A DNA stretch of 64,000 nt from Pelagibacterales bacterium SAG-MED01 (GTDB lineage Bacteria; Pseudomonadota; Alphaproteobacteria; Pelagibacterales; Pelagibacteraceae): positions 62,001 through 126,000 of the forward strand of contig JACWCY010000002.1 in the NCBI GenBank assembly GCA_014654455.1. Reading direction: 5' to 3'. A program made the position numbers and the translations under genes. The number at the start of each line of letters is the position of its first letter. Position 1 is the stretch's first letter. Below are positions 44,832-53,929 of this stretch, one piece after another. The notes below the pieces were generated by a model. The model searched no databases. It was given only the letters and a program-made list of their open reading frames with translations, and had not been told where the DNA came from.

Positions 44832-46393
44832 TATTTAATTTTATTTATTATAAGATCTTTTGTTTCTTTAACACCAAAAAAACTTATAAAAAAACCCATC
44901 CGAGGACCATTTTCATCCCCAAATACAACTTCATAGATTAATTTAAACCAATCTCTAAGATTGTCAGAATAACCATTTTCTTTTCCTGTAGAATAAATTA
45001 ATGTTTGAATATCTTCCGGGGTCATTTTATCATCACATTTATTCAAAGTTTCTATCAAAGCTTCTAAAGCCAATTTTTCATTTTTATTAGGTTTTTTATA
45101 TTTTTTTTGTATTTTAATAACATCATTAAAATACTTAATTGCATACCCAACTAATTTATTAAAAACAGGGTGGTCTTTTTCAATTATATCTTTTTTATAT
45201 TTTTTTATAAATTTCCACAATAGTTCTTTATTATCTGCATTGCTTGTTTCAACAAGATTGAGCAACATAGAAAAAGACATAATCATATTTTCTTTTGGTG
45301 CTTCACTATTATGAACATGCCAAACAGGATTCATTAATAGTTGTAATTCATTTTGATTTTTTGCTTTCTCAATACAATCCAAATATTCATCAACAGCTTT
45401 TGGAACTATTTCTTTATAAAGTTTTTTAGCTCTTTTTGGATTTTGATACATATATAATGAAAGACTTTCTGGTGAAGCATATTGAAGCCATTGATCTATT
45501 GTAATTCCATTACCCTTTGATTTTGAAATTTTTTCTCCTTTTTCATCTAAAAATAATTCATATGCAAATCCAGAAGGGTTTGTTTTTCCTAATAATTTAA
45601 TTATTTTTGTTGATAAAATTGCACTTTCAATAAGATCTTTTCCATACATTTCAAAGTCAACATCTAGAGCATACCATCTCATTGCCCAATCTACTTTCCA
45701 TTGCAATTTACAGTTTCCATCTAAAATACTTATCTCTAAATCTTTTCCATTGTTATCAAAGATAATTTTTGAGTCTTTTGTATTAATATTTTTTACAGGA
45801 ATTTCCAAAACTTGTCCTGTATCGGGGCATACTGGTAAAAATGGACTATATGTTTTTTGACGTTCTTTTCCTAAAGTTGGTAAAATAATATTCATTATTC
45901 CATCATAATTTTTTAAAATAGTTTGTAGTGAGGAATTAAAAAAACCTGACTTATAGAGAAATGTCGAACTTTTAAAATTATATTTAAAATTAAAATTATC
46001 TAAAAAGTTTTTTAACATCTCATTATTATGTTCACCAAAACTTTTAAATTTTTCAAAAGGGTCTGGAACTTGGGTAAGTGGTTTATGTAAATTTTTTTTT
46101 AATAACTCTTTTTGAGGCACATTATCTGGAACTTTTCTAAGACCATCCATATCATCTGAAAAAGTAACAATTTCCGTTGGGAGATCTGTTAAATGATTAA
46201 GAGCATTGACCATCATTGATGTCCTTGCAACTTCACCAAATGTACCTATATGAGGAAGTCCACTAGGACCATATCCAGTTTGGAGTGTTATTTTTCCTTT
46301 TTTTTCAATAAATGATTTTCTTTCTCGAAGCATTTTTTTTGCTTCAACGATGGGCCATGCATTTGTTTTGTCTAAATTTTCTTTTTTAACCAT
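44831..46393 (-). CDS. lysS: Lysyl-tRNA synthetase, class I
   Basis: This 520-residue protein is the archaeal/alphaproteobacterial class I enzyme, not the class II form of E. coli. HIGH appears as GPSGLPHIGTFGE and KMSKS as EKISKSKGNG. The C-terminal helical domain includes DDKMTPEDIQTLIYSTGKEN. It charges tRNA-Lys, important in this Lys-rich proteome. pyrD follows and overlaps. Confidence 0.97.
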   Translation of the reverse strand: MVKKENLDKTNAWPIVEAKKMLRERKSFIEKKGKITLQTGYGPSGLPHIGTFGEVARTSMMVNALNHLTDLPTEIVTFSDDMDGLRKVPDNVPQKELLKKNLHKPLTQVPDPFEKFKSFGEHNNEMLKNFLDNFNFKYNFKSSTFLYKSGFFNSSLQTILKNYDGIMNIILPTLGKERQKTYSPFLPVCPDTGQVLEIPVKNINTKDSKIIFDNNGKDLEISILDGNCKLQWKVDWAMRWYALDVDFEMYGKDLIESAILSTKIIKLLGKTNPSGFAYELFLDEKGEKISKSKGNGITIDQWLQYASPESLSLYMYQNPKRAKKLYKEIVPKAVDEYLDCIEKAKNQNELQLLMNPVWHVHNSEAPKENMIMSFSMLLNLVETSNADNKELLWKFIKKYKKDIIEKDHPVFNKLVGYAIKYFNDVIKIQKKYKKPNKNEKLALEALIETLNKCDDKMTPEDIQTLIYSTGKENGYSDNLRDWFKLIYEVVFGDENGPRMGFFISFFGVKETKDLIINKIK

Positions 46394-46481
46394 AAATAGT
46401 TCAAATAATATCTTAAATTAACGATTTAGCTAATTCTTATAGAGTTGAAATTTATTTACCATAAAATAATGTTCTTTCAAA

Positions 46482-47921
46482 ATGTCTAATTATAAAACTG
46501 TTTTTTTTACTCTTGGGATTCTACAAATAATTCTTGGAATTTTTATGTTGATACCATTAATTGTACAATTTTTTTACAATGAAATTGACTCCTCTTTTTT
46601 TGGCGCTTCAATTGTTACTATTATTTTTGGAATATTATTTTTTTTATCAAATCTTGACCACAACAAAAAATTAAATTTACAACAAGCTTTTTTATTAACT
46701 GCATTATCATGGTTAAGTGTGGCAATTTTTGGTTCACTTCCATTTGTTTTTTCTAGTGTTGAGTTTTCTTTTACAAACGCATTTTTTGAAAGTATGTCTG
46801 GAATTACAACTACTGGTTCTACAATTATTTCAAACTTAGAAGTTATGCCAAAAGGTATCCTGCTATGGAGAGCTATACTTCAGTGGTTAGGAGGAATTGG
46901 TATCATTGTTATGGCAATTACTTTAATGCCAATAATGAATGTGGGGGGTATGCAATTATTTAAAATTTCAAATACTGATTCATCTGAAAAAATTCTTCCT
47001 AAATCTAAGGAAATCGCTCTTAGATTAATATATATTTATTCTTGCCTAACTCTACTTTGTGCGTTTTCTTATAATATTCTAGGAATGAGTGTTTTTGATA
47101 GCTTAACACATTCAATGACAACAATTGCTACAGGCGGGTTTTCTAATTATAATGAGTCCATAGGATTTTTTAATAGTTTTTCTATAGAAGTTTCCGCGAT
47201 GATTTTTATAATTTTAGGAAGCTTGCCTTTTATAGCTTATATAAAGTTTTTGAATGGAAATAAAAAAATTTTTTTTTCAGATATTCAAATTAAAACTTTT
47301 TTAAAAATTATATTATTCAGTATTGCAATCCTTTCAATTTATTTATCAATAAATAGTTCAACTGAACTACATTTAAGTTCAGTTTTTTTTAATGTTATTT
47401 CTATATTGACAGGAACTGGATATGTTAATGCTCAATTTGATAATTGGGGAGGTTTTCCTTTAGTTTTATTTTTATGTCTAATGTTTATAGGTGGGTGTGC
47501 TGGTTCAACAACATGCGGAATAAAGATATTTAGAATACAAATTCTATATTCATTTATTTCCAATCAACTTAAAAAGATTATCTATCCAAAAGGCGTTTTT
47601 GTTTTAAAGTATGATCAGAGCCCAGTTGATAACAAATTTACTGCTTCTATAATTTCATTTATTTATATGTATTTAGTAATCTTTTTTTTTATTACTACAT
47701 TATTATCATTAACTGGTTTAGATTTTGTAACTGCAATTTCTGGGGCAGCAACTTCAATTTCTAATGTAGGCCCAGGATTAGGATCTATTATTGGACCTAA
47801 TGGAAATTTTTCATCCTTACCTGATGTTTCAAAATGGATACTAACTTTAGGTATGATTTTAGGTAGACTTGAATTATTTGCTATATTAGTGTTGTTTCTA
47901 CCTTCTTTTTGGAGAAACTAA
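46482..47921 (+). CDS. trkH: Trk-type potassium uptake protein TrkH
   Basis: This 479-residue protein has 10-12 helices with four selectivity-filter-like P loops (SMSGITTTGSTII, TIATGGFSNYN, SILTGTGYVNAQF, ATSISNVGPGLG), each with a key Gly. It imports K+ and needs a TrkA regulator, which is not here. Downstream is the AmpG-like permease, whose ATG lies two bases after its stop. Confidence 0.93.
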   Translation: MSNYKTVFFTLGILQIILGIFMLIPLIVQFFYNEIDSSFFGASIVTIIFGILFFLSNLDHNKKLNLQQAFLLTALSWLSVAIFGSLPFVFSSVEFSFTNAFFESMSGITTTGSTIISNLEVMPKGILLWRAILQWLGGIGIIVMAITLMPIMNVGGMQLFKISNTDSSEKILPKSKEIALRLIYIYSCLTLLCAFSYNILGMSVFDSLTHSMTTIATGGFSNYNESIGFFNSFSIEVSAMIFIILGSLPFIAYIKFLNGNKKIFFSDIQIKTFLKIILFSIAILSIYLSINSSTELHLSSVFFNVISILTGTGYVNAQFDNWGGFPLVLFLCLMFIGGCAGSTTCGIKIFRIQILYSFISNQLKKIIYPKGVFVLKYDQSPVDNKFTASIISFIYMYLVIFFFITTLLSLTGLDFVTAISGAATSISNVGPGLGSIIGPNGNFSSLPDVSKWILTLGMILGRLELFAILVLFLPSFWRN

Positions 47922-47923
47922 AA

Positions 47924-49300
47924 ATGATTGAAGTAAAAAAACAATCTCTTTCAGAAATGTTTTCAATTTATTTTGACAAAAGAATGTTAAAAATTTTACT
48001 ACTGGGGGCTATTTCTGGTTTTCCTTGGGTATTAATTGGAAGTAGTTTAAGTCTATGGTTAAAGGAAGATGGCCTAAGTAGGTCGACTATTGGATGGGCT
48101 GGATTAATTTTTGGTGTTTATGCATTTAATTATTTGTGGGCACCTTTGGTTGACAGAATACAAATTCCTTTTTTAACAAAAAAAATTGGACATAGAAGAG
48201 GCTGGATTGTTTTAATGCAAATTATAATTTTGTTGTCTCTAGTTATATGGAGTATTGTTAATCCAACTGAAAATTTAGCTTTAGTAATTACCGTAGGTCT
48301 AATAATTGCAATTGCATCGGCCACTCAAGATATAACAGTTGATGCTTTAAGAATTGAACAGATTGGAGAAAATGAGGGAAAATCAATGGCAGCAGGGGCA
48401 GCGATGGCTGTGGTTGGTTGGTGGACAGGATATAAATTAGGTGGTGTATTATCTCTATTTTCTGCTGAACTTTTGCAAAATAAAGGTTTAGATAACTACT
48501 GGCAATTAACATTTTTAATTTTAAGTATTTTGGTAATTTTAATGAATGTTGGTCTAATGTTTATAAAAGAGTCAGATAATCCCCAAAGATACAAAAAACA
48601 AAAAGAAAATGATAAATTAATCTCAAATAAATTTAAAAATGAAAATTTATTTACCCAATTTTTAACATGGATTGGTGGAACTATAAGTGGTCCAATAACT
48701 AGTTTTTTTAAAAAAAATGGTTTTTCGATAGCTTTGGGTATTTTAGGGTTTGTTTTTTTATTTAAAGTTGGTGAAGCCTTTTTGGGTAGAATGTCCATCA
48801 TTTTTTATAAAGAAATAGGCTTTAGTAAATCAGATATTGCAATTTATTCAAAAACGTTAGGCTGGATAACAACAGTAATTTTTACACTCTTAGGTGGATT
48901 GTTTGTAATAAGATCAGGAGTTTTAAAAGCTATGTTTTTAGCAGGCATTATTATGGCAAGTACTAATCTTTTGTTTAGTGTTCTGGCTTGGAGTGATAAA
49001 TCAGAAATATTATTTGCAATAGCGGTTATATTTGATGACATTGCTGCTGCATTTGCAACAGTAGCATTTGTAGCCTTTATCTCATTATTAGTAGATAGAT
49101 CTTATACTGCAACACAATATGCTCTTCTTGCATCAATTGGCACAGCTGGAAGAACTACTTTAGCCTCCTCCTCTGGGGCTCTTGTGGATTGGCTAAATGG
49201 TGATTGGGGAATATTTTTTATCTTAACTGCAATAATGGTTATTCCATCTCTTATTATTTTATGGATAATGAGAAACAAACTAAAATTAAGTGAAAAATAA
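47924..49300 (+). CDS. ampG: AmpG-like MFS permease
   Basis: This 458-residue protein has 12 helices. Its start SGFPWVLIGSSLSLWLKEDGL and NYLWAPLVDRIQIPFLTKKIGHRRGW resemble E. coli AmpG, which imports anhydro-muropeptides for recycling. ATG 47924 (MIEVKKQSL) is used; a TTG at 47909 lies inside trkH. The NlpC/P60 gene follows by overlap, and amgK/murU are elsewhere in the window, which supports a recycling role. SLC33-like acetyl-CoA carriers look similar, so this is not certain. Confidence 0.8.
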   Translation: MIEVKKQSLSEMFSIYFDKRMLKILLLGAISGFPWVLIGSSLSLWLKEDGLSRSTIGWAGLIFGVYAFNYLWAPLVDRIQIPFLTKKIGHRRGWIVLMQIIILLSLVIWSIVNPTENLALVITVGLIIAIASATQDITVDALRIEQIGENEGKSMAAGAAMAVVGWWTGYKLGGVLSLFSAELLQNKGLDNYWQLTFLILSILVILMNVGLMFIKESDNPQRYKKQKENDKLISNKFKNENLFTQFLTWIGGTISGPITSFFKKNGFSIALGILGFVFLFKVGEAFLGRMSIIFYKEIGFSKSDIAIYSKTLGWITTVIFTLLGGLFVIRSGVLKAMFLAGIIMASTNLLFSVLAWSDKSEILFAIAVIFDDIAAAFATVAFVAFISLLVDRSYTATQYALLASIGTAGRTTLASSSGALVDWLNGDWGIFFILTAIMVIPSLIILWIMRNKLKLSEK

Positions 49301-50042
49301 TTTCTTTAATTATTCTGTATCAAATATTTATTCAAAACCTTCATCAAATTCAGAGGTTGTCTCTCAAATATTGTATGGAGAAAAATTCCAAATTTTATCT
49401 AAAAAAAAACTTTGGGTTAAAATAAAAACCAATTATGATAATTATATTGGTTATATAAAAAAAAATAAATTTTATAAAAATTTTAAACCAACAAATAAAA
49501 TTTATAAATTAAGATCAAAAATTTTTAAGAAAGTAAATAACAAATTTTTACCCACGAATAATTTCCTTTATTTTGGTTCAGGGATTTCAATAAAAACAAA
49601 AAATAAGAACTATATTGAATTTAAAAAAAATAAGTGGATTAAAATGAATGATACAAAAAAAATTAATCATCACGAAACTAATTTTATAAAAATTCTAAAA
49701 CTATTTTTGGGGTGTAAGTATGTATGGGGAGGAAAAACTTCAAAAGGTATCGATTGTTCAGCTTTAATACAAATTTATTTTTATTATAATAGAAATTTTT
49801 TTCCAAGAGACACTAAAGACCAAGTAAAATTTTGTAAGAAAAAACTAAATAAAAAATTATCAAAAGGTGATATAATTTTTTGGAAAGGTCATGTGGGAAT
49901 GTGCTTAAATCAATCAAAATTTATCCATGCCTATGGTCCTAGAAAAAAAGTATTAATTATGCCAATTAATTTTACAATTAAAGTAATTCAAAAAACTGCA
50001 AAATTAATGGTAAAAAAAATAAGTAATATTGAAAATTATTAA
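49290..50042 (+). CDS. NlpC/P60 cysteine peptidase with SH3-like domains
   Basis: This 250-residue protein has two SH3-like domains (about 6-64 and 65-118) and then an NlpC/P60 domain with catalytic Cys156 (GKTSKGIDCSALIQ), His201 (WKGHVGMC) and His213. It resembles dipeptidyl-peptidase VI enzymes that cut gamma-D-Glu-diaminopimelate bonds in peptide stems. There is no signal peptide, so it may be a cytosolic recycling enzyme working behind the AmpG-like permease whose stop it overlaps. It starts at GTG 49290. Confidence 0.88.
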   Translation: MKNNFFNYSVSNIYSKPSSNSEVVSQILYGEKFQILSKKKLWVKIKTNYDNYIGYIKKNKFYKNFKPTNKIYKLRSKIFKKVNNKFLPTNNFLYFGSGISIKTKNKNYIEFKKNKWIKMNDTKKINHHETNFIKILKLFLGCKYVWGGKTSKGIDCSALIQIYFYYNRNFFPRDTKDQVKFCKKKLNKKLSKGDIIFWKGHVGMCLNQSKFIHAYGPRKKVLIMPINFTIKVIQKTAKLMVKKISNIENY

Positions 50043-50935
50043 TCCCTACCAAAATCTGGCTTATCAATATCCTGTTTGAGCTTAATAATTTTAGTTCTAA
50101 CTTTTTTTGTTTGTGATAATTTTTTTAAAATTGATTTATTATTTTTTTTACTGATATCTTTTTTAAAAGACTTTAAGTTTTTAATAAATAGATCTATAGC
50201 TTTAATAATATTAACTTTATTATCAAAAAAAATATCTCTCCACATTATTTCATTCGAGGCTGCTATTCTTGAAAAATCTCTCAACCCTCCTGCACTATAT
50301 TTGATAAGATTAAATTTTAGTATTTTTTCAAAATCTTGTGCTGATTTAACTAAATTATAAGCAATCAAATGTGGTAAATGACTTGTAATTGAAAAAATTT
50401 TATCATGTTTTTCAGAATTCATAATTACTGTTTTGGATCCTACTTTTTTCCAAAAAGAGTTGAGAAATTTTAGATGATTTAATTTAGTTTTTTTATCTTT
50501 AATTAAAACACACCACTTATCTTCAAACATGTTGGCCTTCCCATGCTCTGGTCCTGTTACTTCTGATCCTGTGATAGGATGACTTCGAGTCCAATGAATG
50601 CCTTTCTTTAAAAATTTTTTAATTATTTTAGAAGACTCAATTTTTGAGGAACCAATATCAGTAATTAATGTCTTTGGCGAAATGAAACTATTAATTTTTA
50701 AAATAAGTTTTTTATATTCACTCATTGGTGTACAAAAAATAATTAGATCTGAATTAACCACACCATCTTTTAATGATTTTATAATTGTTCCAGGTAATCT
50801 TAATTTCTTCATTTTAGTAATATTTGATTTTGATTTTTCATAAATAAATATTTTTTTTGCTATTTTTTTTTTTGAAATTCTTCTTACTAAAGAAGAGCCT
50901 AATAACCCACAGCCTATAATTAATACATTTTTCAT
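50039..50935 (-). CDS. tyrA: Prephenate/cyclohexadienyl dehydrogenase TyrA
   Basis: This 298-residue protein has the NAD(P)-binding VLIIGCGLLGSSLVRRISK at the start, SHPITGSEVTGPEHG with the active-site His region, and SITSHLPHLIAYNLV in the helical domain. It makes 4-hydroxyphenylpyruvate for tyrosine synthesis. No chorismate mutase domain is fused. hisC ends four bases inside its start. Its end shares TTAA with the NlpC/P60 stop. Confidence 0.94.
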   Translation of the reverse strand: MKNVLIIGCGLLGSSLVRRISKKKIAKKIFIYEKSKSNITKMKKLRLPGTIIKSLKDGVVNSDLIIFCTPMSEYKKLILKINSFISPKTLITDIGSSKIESSKIIKKFLKKGIHWTRSHPITGSEVTGPEHGKANMFEDKWCVLIKDKKTKLNHLKFLNSFWKKVGSKTVIMNSEKHDKIFSITSHLPHLIAYNLVKSAQDFEKILKFNLIKYSAGGLRDFSRIAASNEIMWRDIFFDNKVNIIKAIDLFIKNLKSFKKDISKKNNKSILKKLSQTKKVRTKIIKLKQDIDKPDFGRD

Positions 50936-52017
50936 TTTCTAAATATACTTTCTGTTACCTTCATAAATTTCAAATTTTCTTTTTTGGATCCAATAGTTAA
51001 TCGCAACATATTTTTAATTTTATAACCATCTTCTGTAGATCTTAATATAATTCCTTTCATTTTTAACTTTTTATAAAAATATTTAGCCTTAAATTTACAT
51101 TTCGCAAAATCTAATAGTAAAAAATTAGCGGAAACATTGTTTGAACTAATATTATAATTATTTAGGAAATCTTTCAATTTTGTTGCATAAAAAATATTGT
51201 GTTTAATTGAACGAGATACAAATTTATTATCTTTAAGAGACTCCACAGCTGCTTTTTGTGCAACCTCATTAACGTTAAATGGAGGTTTGATAATATTGAG
51301 TGCATCAATAATTCTTCTTGATCCATATCCCCATCCAATTCTTAAGGATGATAAACCATAGATTTTTGAAAATGTTCTTAATATAAAAATATTTTCTTTG
51401 TTTTTAAATAAATCTAAACCAGATTTATAATCTCTATTCTTCATATATTCTGCGTACGCATCATCTACTACTAGTAAAATATTTTCTCTTAATTTTTTTC
51501 TTAACTCAATTAATTCAAGTTTAGTTAAATAAGTTCCAGTTGGATTATTTGGATTAGCTAAAAAAACAATTTTAGTTTTTTTTGAAACCTTTTTTATAAT
51601 TTCTGAAACAGATACTTTGAATTTTTTTTCTTTAGCAAAAATAACATTTGCACCAACTATTTTTGCATATATTCTGTACATCAAAAAACTAAATTGTGGA
51701 ACAATTGCTTCATCTTGAGGTTTCAAAAATAATTGACATAACATCTGGATAATTTCATCAGATCCAGCTCCACAAATTATTTTATTTTTATCACAATTAA
51801 ATTTTTTAGAAATTTGATTTCTTAACTCAGTTGACTTTCCATCTGGATATTTAAAAAATTTAATACTTTTGTTAGATACAATTTTTTTTACTCTCGAACT
51901 CACTCCTAATGCAGATTCATTAGCTGATAATTTTACAATCTGCTTAATTTTTTTAATACTAGATTTGCCCGGCTTGTAGGCTTCTATATTGAATTTTTTA
52001 AATCTTATAGTTGTCAT
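50932..52017 (-). CDS. hisC: Histidinol-phosphate aminotransferase family enzyme
   Basis: This 361-residue protein has the PLP Lys in RTFSKIYGLSSLRIGWG (about residue 219), the KLSANESALG N-terminus and ANPNNPTGTYL. Next to tyrA, this type often transaminates the aromatic keto acids as well as histidinol phosphate (HisC2-like). The likely promoter (TTGTCA-N18-TAAAAT) ends eight bases before the ATG, so the mRNA may be leaderless. Confidence 0.9.
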   Translation of the reverse strand: MTTIRFKKFNIEAYKPGKSSIKKIKQIVKLSANESALGVSSRVKKIVSNKSIKFFKYPDGKSTELRNQISKKFNCDKNKIICGAGSDEIIQMLCQLFLKPQDEAIVPQFSFLMYRIYAKIVGANVIFAKEKKFKVSVSEIIKKVSKKTKIVFLANPNNPTGTYLTKLELIELRKKLRENILLVVDDAYAEYMKNRDYKSGLDLFKNKENIFILRTFSKIYGLSSLRIGWGYGSRRIIDALNIIKPPFNVNEVAQKAAVESLKDNKFVSRSIKHNIFYATKLKDFLNNYNISSNNVSANFLLLDFAKCKFKAKYFYKKLKMKGIILRSTEDGYKIKNMLRLTIGSKKENLKFMKVTESIFRK

Positions 52018-52024
52018 GTTTTAA

Positions 52025-52054
52025 ATTTTAAGCCCTTTATAAATAAAATGACAA
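52025..52054 (-). promoter_or_regulatory. Sigma-70-type promoter of hisC-tyrA
   Basis: Minus strand: TTGTCA (52054-52049), 18 bases, TAAAAT (52030-52025). The ATG is at 52017, so initiation would fall at or next to the start codon. Confidence 0.5.
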
Positions 52055-52090
52055 TTTTTTATATAGTATTAGTGATAATATTTTATAAAA

Positions 52091-52119
52091 TTGACATACT
52101 AAATAACTTCTTGTACAAA
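52091..52119 (+). promoter_or_regulatory. Sigma-70-type promoter of the metX riboswitch transcript
   Basis: TTGACA at 52091-52096, 17 bases, then TACAAA at 52114-52119. Initiation would be at about 52126, exactly where the SAM-II aptamer begins, which supports both calls. Confidence 0.65.
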
Positions 52120-52125
52120 ATTTAT

Positions 52126-52176
52126 GCGCTGATTTAACTGAATTGCGAGCGCTTTAAAAAAAAACAGCTAAAAAAG
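52126..52176 (+). promoter_or_regulatory. SAM-II riboswitch upstream of metX
   Basis: P1 is GCGCT (52126-52130) paired with AGCGC (52148-52152). The loop carries GATTTAACT and TTGCG, and the 3' strand has AGCTAAAA (52166-52173). These are the conserved SAM-II elements (GCUGAUUUAAC, UUGC, AGC, GCUAAA), and SAM-II aptamers commonly precede metX in marine alphaproteobacteria. It would repress metX when SAM is abundant. The usual AGG of the 3' strand is AAG here. Confidence 0.9.
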
Positions 52177-52210
52177 TTTTTTTCTCTCAATTCAAACTTC
52201 AGCTTTTACT

Positions 52211-53326
52211 ATGAATATTAAAGAAAACATTAAAACATTAATTATAAAAAAACCATTAAAGTTGGATTGTGGTCAAATTATAAAAAATTTTCCTTTAGCT
52301 TATGAGACTTATGGTTCACTTAATAAAAATAAAGATAATGCGATTTTAGTATTTCACGCTTTAACTGGTGATCAATTTGTAACTGGTATTAATCCTATAA
52401 CTAACAAAGATGGTTGGTGGACCTACGCGGTAGGTCCAAACAAATCAATAGATACAAATAAATATTTTGTAATTTGTGCAAATGTGATTGGTGGATGTAT
52501 GGGGTCTTTTGGTCCAAACCATGAAAATCCTAAAACAAAGAAAATTTATGGAACAGATTTTCCAGTAATTACTATAAATGATATGGTCAATGCACAAGTA
52601 AATTTACTTGATCATTTTGGTATTGAAAAACTTTTTTCTATCGTTGGTGGTTCAATGGGTGGTATGCAGGTTTTGCAATTTGTAAGTAACTACCCTGATA
52701 AAACAAAAACTGTTGTGCCTATAGCCTGTACTTCTAGTCATTCAGCGCAAAATATTGCATTTAATGAACTTGGAAGACAAGCAATTACAGCAGACCAAAA
52801 TTGGTCAGATGGAAAGTATACTTCTCAAAACATTGTTCCTGACAAAGGATTAGCTGTAGCCAGAATGGCTGCGCATATTACTTATTTGTCTAAAAAGGGT
52901 CTTCAAGAAAAATTTGGAAGAAAACTACAAGAAAGAGATGATCTTAAATTTGGTTTTGACGCTGACTTTCAAATAGAAAGTTATTTAAGATATCAAGGTT
53001 CAGTCTTTGTAGATCGATTTGATGCTAACAGTTATCTTTATATTACTCGTGCAATGGATTATTTTGATTTAGTGAAACAATTTAATGGTAATTTATCTAA
53101 TGCTTTCAAAAATACAAAAGCTAAATTTTTTGTTATATCTTTTACCTCAGATTGGCTTTATCCAACTCAAGAAAATAAGGATATAGTAATTGCTTTAAAC
53201 GCTATAGGTGCAGATGTTGGTTTTGTGGAAATAAAGTCTGATAAAGGGCACGACTCTTTTTTATTAGATGTTCCAGATTTTTTGAAAGCTCTTAAAAATT
53301 TTTTAGATAAATCTTATTCAGAATAA
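52211..53326 (+). CDS. metX: Homoserine O-acetyltransferase MetX
   Basis: This 371-residue alpha/beta-hydrolase has the catalytic Ser in VGGSMGGMQVLQF (about residue 149), Asp in FTSDWLYPT and His in DKGHDSFLLD. HALTGDQF and GPNHENPKT are MetX hallmarks. It activates homoserine for methionine synthesis. It is controlled by the SAM-II riboswitch upstream and followed five bases later by metW, the usual partner. No strong Shine-Dalgarno precedes the ATG. Confidence 0.97.
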   Translation: MNIKENIKTLIIKKPLKLDCGQIIKNFPLAYETYGSLNKNKDNAILVFHALTGDQFVTGINPITNKDGWWTYAVGPNKSIDTNKYFVICANVIGGCMGSFGPNHENPKTKKIYGTDFPVITINDMVNAQVNLLDHFGIEKLFSIVGGSMGGMQVLQFVSNYPDKTKTVVPIACTSSHSAQNIAFNELGRQAITADQNWSDGKYTSQNIVPDKGLAVARMAAHITYLSKKGLQEKFGRKLQERDDLKFGFDADFQIESYLRYQGSVFVDRFDANSYLYITRAMDYFDLVKQFNGNLSNAFKNTKAKFFVISFTSDWLYPTQENKDIVIALNAIGADVGFVEIKSDKGHDSFLLDVPDFLKALKNFLDKSYSE

Positions 53327-53331
53327 TAATT

Positions 53332-53928
53332 ATGAAATCAGAATATAAAATTATCAAAGACATAATTAAAGAAAACACTAGAGTATTAGATGTTGGATGT
53401 GATGATGGAACTTTAATGGAGCTTTTAAAAAAAAATAAAAATGTTGATATTAGAGGTATCGAGATTTCAAAAGAAAAAGTTCAAATTTGTATAGCTAAAG
53501 GATTAACTGTTTTAGAGGGTAATGCAGAATTAGATTTAAAACAATTTCCAAATCACTCTTTTGATTATGTTGTTCTTGGTCAAACTTTGCAAGCTTTTAT
53601 AAACCCTGAAATAGTTATAAAAGAACTTTTAAGAGTTGGAAAAAAGGCAGTTATTACTATACCAAACTTTGGTCATTGGAAAGTAAGATTGAACTTATTG
53701 ACTAAAGGAACTATGCCTGTTACAAAAAATTTGCCTAATAATTGGTACAACACTCCAAACATACATATGTGTACAATCAAAGATTTTGTGAAATTTTCTG
53801 AAATAATGGATTTTAAAATTTATAAATCTTTAGCTCTTATGAATAAAAATGTAACAAATATAAATAATCATAATCTATTTTTTAAAAATCTATTCGCAGA
53901 ATTAGGTATTTTTTTAATTGAAAGATAA
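53332..53928 (+). CDS. metW: Methionine biosynthesis protein MetW
   Basis: This 198-residue protein has a SAM-methyltransferase-like core: RVLDVGCDDGTLMELLK, GIEISKEKVQICIAKG, FDYVVLGQTLQAFINPEIV and VITIPNFGHWKVR. MetW aids MetX in many proteobacteria, and the two genes are almost always adjacent, as here. Enzyme activity of its own is not established. gloB follows with a two-base gap. Confidence 0.95.
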   Translation: MKSEYKIIKDIIKENTRVLDVGCDDGTLMELLKKNKNVDIRGIEISKEKVQICIAKGLTVLEGNAELDLKQFPNHSFDYVVLGQTLQAFINPEIVIKELLRVGKKAVITIPNFGHWKVRLNLLTKGTMPVTKNLPNNWYNTPNIHMCTIKDFVKFSEIMDFKIYKSLALMNKNVTNINNHNLFFKNLFAELGIFLIER

Positions 53929-53929
53929 A

